Shown: in pieces, positions 30,790 through 39,411 of the stretch
Position numbering within the stretch: the stretch's first letter is position 1
Layout of the letters: the number at the start of each line of letters is the position of its first letter
From: Bacteroidota bacterium
GTDB taxonomy: Bacteria > Bacteroidota > Bacteroidia > Chitinophagales > JADIYW01
Assembly: GCA_963169645.1 (NCBI GenBank)
Contig: CAUJCO010000012.1
Coordinates: 62,001-126,000 of the forward strand
Length of the DNA: 64,000 bases
Reading direction: 5' to 3'
Notes under the pieces: model-generated
What the model saw: the letters and a program-made list of their open reading frames with translations, nothing else
Database searches by the model: none
Told to the model about the DNA's origin: nothing
Translations under genes and position numbers: made by a program

Positions 30790-31593
30790 TTACTTTTTAC
30801 TCAATTCTCTGCTGCGGTGTAAGGCTGCATCCATTCCTTTTTGAATATTTGCAGCAACGTCGGTTTGAGTAAATGTTTTTAATGCCGCTTCTGTTGTGCC
30901 ACCTTTTGATGCCACTTTGTCTATCCATTCCTTGCAAGATAAATTATTGACTTTATACAATTCTACAGTGCCTAAAAATGTTTGTTCTACAATTTTAGAT
31001 GCTTCTGTTAAGGAGAAACCATATTCCATTGTTTGTCGTATCATTGCATCCATAAAATAGAAAATATACGCCGGTCCGGAACCGGAAATTGCCGTAATAG
31101 CATTGAGTTGGTCTTCTTCATATAATTGGATAGAAGCTCCGGTTGTTTCCAATAGTTTGCGGATAAAATCAATGTCTGTTTGCGGAATAGAAGCAGACAC
31201 CATAAATCCGGTAACACCTAAACCTATTTGGCATGGTAAATTCGGCATACAGCGCACTACTTTATTCGTTCCTAATTGTTGTTCTACTTCTGTAATCTGC
31301 ACACCGGCCATGATGGTGAGTACAATGTGTTTTTCTTTGATATACGGTTTAAGTTTTGGATATACAGAATAGGCATCTTGTGGTTTTACTGCTAAAATAA
31401 TTAAATCTTTATCTGCAATATAATCACCATAATCATTATACACTTGCCCCAATTTCATTCGGTTGAGTTCTTGAATTTGAGCATGATCTTTTTCAATAAC
31501 CGTTAATTGTTTGTGGGTTAATATTTTTGCATTTAGAAAACTTTCGGCAAAACTTCTACCCATGTTGCCGCCACCAATAATTAATACATTCAT
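30790..31593 (-). CDS. proC: Pyrroline-5-carboxylate reductase
   Basis: LIIGGGNMGRSFAESF Rossmann motif; VVRCMPNLPCQIGLGVTGF; TAISGSGPAYIFYFMDAM; ASKGGTTEAALKTF. Confidence 0.96.
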   Translation of the reverse strand: MNVLIIGGGNMGRSFAESFLNAKILTHKQLTVIEKDHAQIQELNRMKLGQVYNDYGDYIADKDLIILAVKPQDAYSVYPKLKPYIKEKHIVLTIMAGVQITEVEQQLGTNKVVRCMPNLPCQIGLGVTGFMVSASIPQTDIDFIRKLLETTGASIQLYEEDQLNAITAISGSGPAYIFYFMDAMIRQTMEYGFSLTEASKIVEQTFLGTVELYKVNNLSCKEWIDKVASKGGTTEAALKTFTQTDVAANIQKGMDAALHRSRELSKK

Positions 31594-31661
31594 GTAGTAA
31601 AAATAGTAATTAGAAATAAGGAAATGTGTAATACCGTAATAATTTTTCTTATTTTTAAGAG

Positions 31662-32348
31662 ATGTTATATGTGTTACTTTACATACTGGCAGGAATTGTA
31701 AATGTTTCTGCAGAATATATAGGAAATGATTGGTGTAAATACATTTCTAAAGTAATGTTGATGCCTTTGTTGATGCTGCTTTTATACAATGAAACCAAAG
31801 ATATTAAGAAGTTTAGTTGGATATATTTAGCACTTTTTTTTTCGTGGTTAGGTGATATTTTTCTCATGTTTCCACGTGCCACTTATACAGCATCTACAGC
31901 CCAACTTTTATTTGTATTCGGTCTTTCTTCATTCTTATTGGCGCATGTCAATTATATCATTTGGTTTATTAAAGAAACTGCATCAAAACCTAAGGACAGC
32001 ATTTTGCGCCAACGTCCGTTTTGGATTCTGCCATTCTTATTGTATTTAATTTTGCTGCTTCGTATTTTATTTCCCACATTAGGCGTTATGAAAATTCCGG
32101 TAACACTTTATGGAATTTGTATTATACTTATGCTGATAACCGCATTTAATAGAAAAAATTTAGTACATTCTTTCTCATATTATTTGGTTTTTATTGGAGC
32201 TGTATTATTCGTGTTGTCAGATTCTTTAATTGCCATTAATATATTTTACGAAAAACAAGAATGGCATAGAAGTGCAATTATGATTACATATATATTGGCA
32301 CAAGGAATGATCGTGCATGGTATTTTAGATAATCGACATCGGTTGTAG
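31662..32348 (+). CDS. Lysoplasmalogenase-like (YhhN family) membrane protein
   Basis: KVMLMPLLMLLL, FFSWLGDIFLMF and GAVLFVLSDSLIAIN motifs of the YhhN/TMEM86 family. Confidence 0.85.
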   Translation: MLYVLLYILAGIVNVSAEYIGNDWCKYISKVMLMPLLMLLLYNETKDIKKFSWIYLALFFSWLGDIFLMFPRATYTASTAQLLFVFGLSSFLLAHVNYIIWFIKETASKPKDSILRQRPFWILPFLLYLILLLRILFPTLGVMKIPVTLYGICIILMLITAFNRKNLVHSFSYYLVFIGAVLFVLSDSLIAINIFYEKQEWHRSAIMITYILAQGMIVHGILDNRHRL

Positions 32349-32432
32349 ATAAAAACACTTGGTGTTCGTTTCCATTTTTTTTACTTTCTATGTTGTTTCA
32401 TAGAAATTCAAACTGCACAACGAAACGAGTTA

Positions 32433-33263
32433 TTATAATTCTTCGAGGACTTGTTGTTTGTGGACTCTTGCAGAAATTCCGATACTTAACTCGTATAATA
32501 AAAAGATAGGAGCAGAGATTAATAATAAACTCGTTAAATCGCCTTGCGGTGTAATAACTGCTACAACCACTAAAATAATTACATAGGCAATTTTTCTTCC
32601 GTTTTTCATTAAGGATGGTGTAACGATACCTAACTTAGTGAGTAGATAAACCAACATCGGCAATTCAAATAAAATACCGACAGGAATTGTCATCGTAATT
32701 AATAATCCGATATAACTATTAATATCAATCATATTTTGCACGATAGATGTTGCTTGATATTGGATTAAGAAATTTAATGAAAACGGTGCGATAATAAAAT
32801 AACCAAAGGCACAACCGATGGTAAATAAGATAGAAGTAACAAAAACAATTCCTTGTGTATTTCTGATTTCACGTTCGTGCAATGCCGGTTTTACGAATCG
32901 CCATAGTTCCCATAAAATATATGGAAATGCTACAATAGCTCCAACATATAAAGACATTTGAATATGCAACATAAACTGTCCCATAATGTCTGTATTGATA
33001 AATGTAAAATGGGCATCTTGAATACACAAACCACGAATAAACGAATAATTTTGCTCTAACCAACAGAATAATTTATTGGTCGGGAAATCAGCTCTGGATG
33101 GCCCGAAAAGTAAATAATCGAAAATAAACTCTTTTTGTAAAAATGCGATAAACGAACATAACACTACGGCGATGGCAGCACGCATAATGTGCCAACGCAA
33201 GGATTCAATGTGCTCGAAAAAGCCCATTTCTTTTTTGTCGTTCGAATCAGTTATTTTAGCCAT
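32433..33263 (-). CDS. tatC: Sec-independent protein translocase TatC
   Basis: MGFFEHIESLRWHIMRA; PYILWELWRFVKPALHEREIR; FELPMLVYLLTKLGIV. Confidence 0.96.
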   Translation of the reverse strand: MAKITDSNDKKEMGFFEHIESLRWHIMRAAIAVVLCSFIAFLQKEFIFDYLLFGPSRADFPTNKLFCWLEQNYSFIRGLCIQDAHFTFINTDIMGQFMLHIQMSLYVGAIVAFPYILWELWRFVKPALHEREIRNTQGIVFVTSILFTIGCAFGYFIIAPFSLNFLIQYQATSIVQNMIDINSYIGLLITMTIPVGILFELPMLVYLLTKLGIVTPSLMKNGRKIAYVIILVVVAVITPQGDLTSLLLISAPIFLLYELSIGISARVHKQQVLEEL

Positions 33264-33506
33264 TTTGAATAGGCAAAAATACCATTTTGTACATCAAGGA
33301 AATATTAATTTTGATTAAATCGAAGTGTGCAGCTAAATATGCAATTCCTATTATTTCTTTTTTTGATTTAGTTTCTAAATTTCATTTATATTGTCCATAT
33401 ATTTTATTAAATTTAATTTTGCCATTTAATCATTGTAATTACCGTTTACACATTCGATAATGTTATAAACAGTTCGTAAAGTATTTTAGAACCACATCTA
33501 CAACAC

Positions 33507-34232
33507 ATGAATGATTTGTATAACGAATTAGATAATCTTTTTAAGAAGATAAATGCCATAATGGATTCGAATGATTTGACGGATGTTGATTCATTGGATA
33601 AATTAAAAAAGATTTGTGATACTTCAACAGAAATGTCATCTATCTTTAATTTTGAACATGCGTCGTATTCTTTTGCGTATTGTAATAAACAAGCATACGA
33701 GTTTCTAGGTGTTTCAGAAAAAGAAATGACAGAACTCGGATTTAAGTTTATATTGAGTATTATGCATCCCGAGAATATCTCAGCAATGTTTAATTTAATT
33801 CAGTTCTTTTTAAATAAAGATAATCGTGATAAAGTGTATACCGGCGTGCATTATATTAAAGTACGCGGTAATTATGAATGGACTTATTCGTGTATCCGAC
33901 CGGCCTTGTTTAATAAAGATGGTAGCGTAAAATATTTATTGGCTACAGGATGTAGTATAGATAAATTATTGCGGACTCGGTCTAACTATCGAACTTTAAA
34001 ATCTAATTTGCCTTTTTTTGAACATCATGCCGCAAAATTCCTTTCCTTAACCGACAGAGAAAAAGATGTATTACGGTTAATTGCTGAAGAATATACGTCT
34101 AAAGAAATTGCAGAGATCATGCATTTAAGTCCTTTTACCGTAGATACATACCGCAAAAATTTAATTGAAAAACTTGAGGTGAAAAGTTCAATCGGATTAG
34201 CAAAATTTGCTTTCATCTTTAATTTAAAATAG
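33507..34232 (+). CDS. PAS-domain LuxR-family transcriptional regulator
   Basis: PAS-like N terminus; LTDREKDVLRLIAEEYTSKEIAEIMHLSPFTVDTYRKNLIEKLEV HTH. Confidence 0.88.
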   Translation: MNDLYNELDNLFKKINAIMDSNDLTDVDSLDKLKKICDTSTEMSSIFNFEHASYSFAYCNKQAYEFLGVSEKEMTELGFKFILSIMHPENISAMFNLIQFFLNKDNRDKVYTGVHYIKVRGNYEWTYSCIRPALFNKDGSVKYLLATGCSIDKLLRTRSNYRTLKSNLPFFEHHAAKFLSLTDREKDVLRLIAEEYTSKEIAEIMHLSPFTVDTYRKNLIEKLEVKSSIGLAKFAFIFNLK

Positions 34233-34423
34233 AAATTATCCATATTACTCCTAAATTTAGGTAGTCAGACTCTTTTCTTGCTTACATTTCCATTAAATAT
34301 TGGTATTGCAAATATTTTAATTTGTTGTGAATTTTATAATGAGTTAATCGTTTACAATATATGATTTCCCAAGAGTTGTTGTAATGAAATAATCTCAAAA
34401 CCATAACTATGAAAACATTTATC

Positions 34424-34477
34424 ACTAATCTTTGATTAGTTCAATCACTCACAGGAGATGCATTCTTGTGAGTGATT
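34424..34477 (+). other. Two tandem intergenic hairpins
   Basis: ACTAATC-ttt-GATTAGT (34424-34440) and AATCACTCACA-N13-TGTGAGTGATT (34443-34453/34467-34477). Confidence 0.6.
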
Positions 34478-34579
34478 GGTATTTTAAACAACTCGTAATT
34501 GCTTTATCTTAATCAATTGAATTCGTACATAAAATATAAAAGTGAAGTACAAGAACGAAACCTCTAATCCAATTTCTTT

Positions 34580-35551
34580 TTAATCTCCGTTTACGATATT
34601 CAATAATTTATCCACCTTAGGTGCTAAGATGATTTCTGTTCTGCGGTTCGCTGCTCTGCCGTCCGGTGTACTGTTTGTTGCTTTAGGGAAAAATTCGCCG
34701 CGACCGGATGCAATCACTTGCATAGAGCTTACTTTGTATTTATCCGTTAAGATATGTAACACACTGCTCGAACGCATTAAACTTAAATCCCAATTATCTT
34801 TAATAATGCCACTTCCGTTTCCATAAGGTACATTGTCAGTATGGCCTTCAATGTTTACAAGAATATCCGGGTTTTTTTTGATGACATCCGATAATTTTCC
34901 CAATGCATCTACACCTTTATTTTCAACTGTAGTAGAGCCGGATTTGAATAATAATTTATCCGACATAGAAACATATACCTTTCCGTCTTTCGTGTAAACA
35001 TCGAGTTCTCCGGCAGAAAAATCGGTCAACGCTTTTTTTATCGCATCGCGTAAAGCATCTGCTTTTGTTTTTTGTTCACTTAATAATTTTTCCAACTCAT
35101 TTATTTTGGCTTCTCTGCTTTTTAATTCTTCCATTGCTTTTTTAAGGTCAGCTTCTTTTTGTTGCAATGCCAATTTTTGTTTTTCTAAATCTAATTGCAT
35201 CTGAATCAAATCAGCATTGGTTTTTTGGTTTTTGTCGCCGGCTTGCTTTAATTTTTGTTGATACTCGCTTTGTTGCTTCGCATAGGCTGCATTTTGGTCG
35301 TCCACTTCTTTTTGGAGTGATTCTACCAAATTAGACAACTCCGTGGAATCTAATTTGAGTTGATCTATTTGAGCTGATAAGTCACTATTTTTTTTGGCAC
35401 AATCTGCTTTTAAAGAATCCAAACTCTGAGTCAATGCTTTGTTTTTGATGGCTTCATTAAAGAAGTCATTCAATGCTTTATCGTATTCTTTTTGTGTTAC
35501 ACAGTTGGTGCAAAAAAGCAGAGCTAATATTGGTACAATATATCTTTTCAT
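34580..35551 (-). CDS. OmpA-family lipoprotein with coiled-coil
   Basis: Lipobox LLFCTNC; long Q/K/E coiled coil; OmpA_C motif VNIEGHTDNVPYG...LSLMRSSSVLHIL...ASGRGEFFPKATNSTPDGRAANRRTEI. Confidence 0.92.
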   Translation of the reverse strand: MKRYIVPILALLFCTNCVTQKEYDKALNDFFNEAIKNKALTQSLDSLKADCAKKNSDLSAQIDQLKLDSTELSNLVESLQKEVDDQNAAYAKQQSEYQQKLKQAGDKNQKTNADLIQMQLDLEKQKLALQQKEADLKKAMEELKSREAKINELEKLLSEQKTKADALRDAIKKALTDFSAGELDVYTKDGKVYVSMSDKLLFKSGSTTVENKGVDALGKLSDVIKKNPDILVNIEGHTDNVPYGNGSGIIKDNWDLSLMRSSSVLHILTDKYKVSSMQVIASGRGEFFPKATNSTPDGRAANRRTEIILAPKVDKLLNIVNGD

Positions 35552-35678
35552 TTTTTTTATTTAGATGTTGTGTGTTTATTTGATTGTCTGTTAATTTTTA
35601 TTTCACCAATTCAATGTATCGTCAAACAAAAAAAAATCTTCCATACTTTGCTTTTGGTTACGATTACAAATTTCCATT

Positions 35679-35709
35679 TTTGGTTTGATTAAATAAGATA
35701 TTATCTTTA
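35679..35709 (+). promoter_or_regulatory. Candidate promoter of radA: TTTG-N19-TATCTTTA
   Basis: -33 TTTG at 35679-35682, near-consensus -7 at 35702-35709, directly upstream of ATG 35715. Confidence 0.35.
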
Positions 35710-35714
35710 CACAA

Positions 35715-37061
35715 ATGTCTAAAACCAAGAGTGTTTATATTTGCCAAAGTTGTGGAACAAATTCACCGAAGTGGATGGGAAAATGCGGTAATTGTGGTGC
35801 GTGGAATAGTTTTGTTGAAGAATTGATAGAGCCCAAATCGAAAACAGCTACCGTGGTAAATGCACCCAAATCCAAGCCACAGCTCATTGGTGCTATCTCA
35901 TCCGAAAACCGACAACGCTTTATTACGTCCGATTCGGAACTAAATAGAGTATTAGGTGGTGGCATTGTGCCCGGCTCATTGATATTAATTGGCGGCGAAC
36001 CCGGCATTGGAAAATCAACGTTGTTATTACAAATTGTATTACAAACAAAAGGCTTGAAAACACTATATGTTTCAGGCGAAGAAAGTGAGCAGCAATTAAA
36101 AATGCGTGCCGATAGAATTCAACAACATAATTCAGAAATTTATGTGTTTACAGAAACATCGGTAGAGGCAATTGTACAACAAATAGAACAAGTGCAACCG
36201 CAATTGTTAGTAATAGATTCGATACAAACATTGGAAACATCGATGATTGAGTCGGCTGCAGGCAGTGTATCGCAAATACGCGAAACAACACATGTCATAC
36301 AACAATATGCCAAACGACACCATTTACCTGCTTTTATTGTTGGACACATTACCAAAGAAGGCACCATAGCCGGACCTAAAATATTAGAACATATTGTAGA
36401 TACCGTATTGCAATTTGAAGGTGATAGAAATTACAATTATCGCATTTTACGTACACAAAAAAACAGATTCGGTTCTACAGCTGAATTGGGAATTTATGAA
36501 ATGCGAGGAGATGGTATGCGAGCCGTGAACAACCCTTCAGAGTTGTTAATTACTCAACGTGATGAACAAGTGAGTGGCGTGGCAATTGCCGTAACAATGG
36601 AAGGTATGCGTGCATTATTGGTTGAAGTACAGGCTTTGGTTTCACCAGCCGTTTATGGCACACCACAACGCAGTGCAACCGGATATGATTTACGTCGCTT
36701 AGGAATGATTTTGGCAGTTTTGGATAAACGATGTGGTTTCAGGTTTGGTGCAAAAGATGTTTTTTTAAATATTGCAGGTGGTTTGCGCGTAGAAGATCCG
36801 GCGGTAGATTTGGCAGTGGTGGCGGCTTTGCTTTCTTCGTATGAAGATGTAGCAATAAATAATAAAATTGCATTTAGTGGAGAAGTGGGTTTGAGTGGCG
36901 AAATACGCGCCGTCAATAAAGTAGAACAACGTATTGCAGAAGCCGGAAAATTAGGCTACGAAAAAATATTTATATCTAAGTACAACCAAAAAGTAACTAG
37001 TCACGAAGCTGAAATTAATTTAGTAAAAACAGTTGCCGAGTTTTATAAAAAATTGTTTTGA
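35715..37061 (+). CDS. radA: DNA repair protein RadA
   Basis: Zinc finger CQSCGTNSPKWMGKCGNCGAWN; Walker A GGEPGIGKSTLLLQ; KNRFG motif; Lon-like C terminus. Confidence 0.97.
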   Translation: MSKTKSVYICQSCGTNSPKWMGKCGNCGAWNSFVEELIEPKSKTATVVNAPKSKPQLIGAISSENRQRFITSDSELNRVLGGGIVPGSLILIGGEPGIGKSTLLLQIVLQTKGLKTLYVSGEESEQQLKMRADRIQQHNSEIYVFTETSVEAIVQQIEQVQPQLLVIDSIQTLETSMIESAAGSVSQIRETTHVIQQYAKRHHLPAFIVGHITKEGTIAGPKILEHIVDTVLQFEGDRNYNYRILRTQKNRFGSTAELGIYEMRGDGMRAVNNPSELLITQRDEQVSGVAIAVTMEGMRALLVEVQALVSPAVYGTPQRSATGYDLRRLGMILAVLDKRCGFRFGAKDVFLNIAGGLRVEDPAVDLAVVAALLSSYEDVAINNKIAFSGEVGLSGEIRAVNKVEQRIAEAGKLGYEKIFISKYNQKVTSHEAEINLVKTVAEFYKKLF

Positions 37062-37150
37062 AAAAAGAAGATGTCTTTCTTTCTTTTTTAGATTCATTAT
37101 ATCTGAAAATAAATAATTATTTTATTTATTTTTATAGAAATGAAAAATAA

Positions 37151-37855
37151 ATGCGTTTCAACCTTCTTGATTATCCTGCTGATTTAATCCGTTTATTTTA
37201 TCCAAGAATTTGTGGAGGATGTGAAACTGCATTAGTAAAAGGTGAACAACATTTATGCCTGCATTGCCGCATGGAGTTGCCATTTACCACGTTCGATAAT
37301 ATTAAAGATAATCCGGTTGAACGTATCTTTTATGGGCGAGTGATGTTGGAATTTGCTACTTCATTATTGTTTTTTAGCAAAGGCACCAAAGTGCAACATA
37401 TTTTACATAATATAAAATACAATGAGCGGAAAGAATTGGCCATATTTTTAGGCCATATTTTGGCTCAGCGATTACAACAGAATCCATATTTAAAAGATGT
37501 TTCCGTTATTATTCCGGTTCCGTTGCATCCACAAAAATTACATATTCGCGGTTATAATCAGAGTGCACTTTTTGCGGAAGGGATGCAAGAAGTTTGGAAT
37601 ATACCTATACAAACAAACAACTTGATTCGCATCGCTGAAACAGTCTCTCAAACCAAAAAATCTAAAATAGAAAGATGGGAAAATGTGGAACAAGCGTTTG
37701 TATTAAAAAATCCTGCTGCATTAAAAGATAAACATATTTTATTACTAGATGATGTACTAACAACCGGTGCCACTTTAGAAGCTTGTGCCAGTACAATTCT
37801 TCAAGCAACATCTTGCAAAGTGAGTGTTGCTACTATTGCTTTTGCCATGCAATAG
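37151..37855 (+). CDS. ComF-family amidophosphoribosyltransferase-like protein
   Basis: CGGCETALVKGEQHLCLHCR; PVPLHPQKLHIRGYNQSALFA; ILLLDDVLTTGATLEACAS PRPP motif. Confidence 0.93.
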   Translation: MRFNLLDYPADLIRLFYPRICGGCETALVKGEQHLCLHCRMELPFTTFDNIKDNPVERIFYGRVMLEFATSLLFFSKGTKVQHILHNIKYNERKELAIFLGHILAQRLQQNPYLKDVSVIIPVPLHPQKLHIRGYNQSALFAEGMQEVWNIPIQTNNLIRIAETVSQTKKSKIERWENVEQAFVLKNPAALKDKHILLLDDVLTTGATLEACASTILQATSCKVSVATIAFAMQ

Positions 37856-37889
37856 CAAATAATTGGTATAAATAATTAACTTTGTTTCT

Positions 37890-39359
37890 GTGAGACAAAG
37901 TGTTCAAAATACATTTGGAAAAGTTGCATCGTATGGCATGTGTTTAGTGTTACTGAGTATGTGTTTTTTTTCATCTTGTAAAAAAGATAAAATCAATACA
38001 TCTGCTACACTTTCGTTTTCTACAGATACGTTAACATTCGATACATTGTTCTCCACTTTAGGTTCTACTACAAAATCATTCGTTATCCGAAATAATAAAA
38101 AAGAAGCAATTGTAGTATCCAATATTGCATTAGCTGGCGGTACTACCTCATCGTATAGAATTAATGTAGATGGTGTTAGTGGCACTACATTTAATGATAT
38201 TAAAATTCCTGCTAAAGATAGCATTTATGTATTTGTAGAAGTTACCATCAACCCAAATGCAGCCAACTTACCTTTTATTGTAGAAGATTCTATTTTCTTT
38301 TTAACGAACGGACATCACCAACAGGTGCAACTGCAAGCATACGGACAAAATGCCCATTTTTTTAATGCAGATTCTATTGAAAACAATGCTGTTTGGAATG
38401 ATGATTTGCCCTATGTGATATTAAATTATCTGCAAATAAAACCCGGTGCATCACTGACGATTAATGCCGGATGTGATGTGTATTTTGGTGGAGGTGCCGC
38501 AATGATAGTAGAAGGCGATTTGAATATACACGGAACGGACACGTCCAACATGGTAACCTTTAGAGGTGTACGTTTGGATAAAGATGTTGCCGACCGTTTA
38601 TATGATGATTTTCCCGGACAATACGCCGGATTGTTTTTCTTGCGAGGTAGCAGTGGCACAATCGAGTATTTAAAAATGCGCAATTCGTTGTACGGTATCA
38701 ATGTGGGCAATATAAAATCAACAGAAGATGCAGCACAAAATTTGCTGTTGTTGCAAAGTATGAATTTGAGCAATGCACCACTAGTTACCATCGAAAATTC
38801 CAAAATTTACAACCACGCTTTTTATGGCTTATTTGGCTTCTTTGGTCGCATTTATGCCAGCAATACTTTAGTGTATGATTGCGGTAAAAACGTAGTTGGT
38901 TTGTATTGTGGAGGCGATTATGAGTTTTTAAATTGTACATTTTACAACAGAGGTTCTGCTTATATTTCGCATTCTAAAGAGCCTGTTTTTTATGTCAATA
39001 ATTTCTTTGATGCGGTAACTCCAACTATCTTACCGGATACCACAAGAGCCGTTTTTCAAAACTGCATTTTGTATGGTACACTGGAAAATGAAATTGTAGC
39101 ACAAGGAATTGCCAGTAATCCGCATTTACCTGCTTTAGGTTTCTTACATTCGGTAGTAAAAACAGATGTACCCACATCTTCTATCTTTTCCTCTTGTGTA
39201 TATACTGATCCGCTTTTTGTAGATGTTTTTAAGAGCAATTATAAATTGAAATCCAATTCACCGGCAAGTAATATTGGTATTCCGCCGTACCCGACAGTAG
39301 ATATAGATGGCTTTGCACGCAATAATCCGCCGGATGCCGGTGCGTATGAAATACAATAA
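37890..39359 (+). CDS. Secreted right-handed beta-helix lipoprotein
   Basis: Lipobox FFSSC; FSTDTLTFDTLFSTLGSTTKSFVIRN; parallel beta-helix-like repeats; terminal DGFARNNPPDAGAYE. Confidence 0.75.
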   Translation: MRQSVQNTFGKVASYGMCLVLLSMCFFSSCKKDKINTSATLSFSTDTLTFDTLFSTLGSTTKSFVIRNNKKEAIVVSNIALAGGTTSSYRINVDGVSGTTFNDIKIPAKDSIYVFVEVTINPNAANLPFIVEDSIFFLTNGHHQQVQLQAYGQNAHFFNADSIENNAVWNDDLPYVILNYLQIKPGASLTINAGCDVYFGGGAAMIVEGDLNIHGTDTSNMVTFRGVRLDKDVADRLYDDFPGQYAGLFFLRGSSGTIEYLKMRNSLYGINVGNIKSTEDAAQNLLLLQSMNLSNAPLVTIENSKIYNHAFYGLFGFFGRIYASNTLVYDCGKNVVGLYCGGDYEFLNCTFYNRGSAYISHSKEPVFYVNNFFDAVTPTILPDTTRAVFQNCILYGTLENEIVAQGIASNPHLPALGFLHSVVKTDVPTSSIFSSCVYTDPLFVDVFKSNYKLKSNSPASNIGIPPYPTVDIDGFARNNPPDAGAYEIQ

Positions 39360-39411
39360 AAGAAATAAAAAAAGCCGGCTTCACTTTTTATATTTTTTTG
39401 GCTAACTTGTA

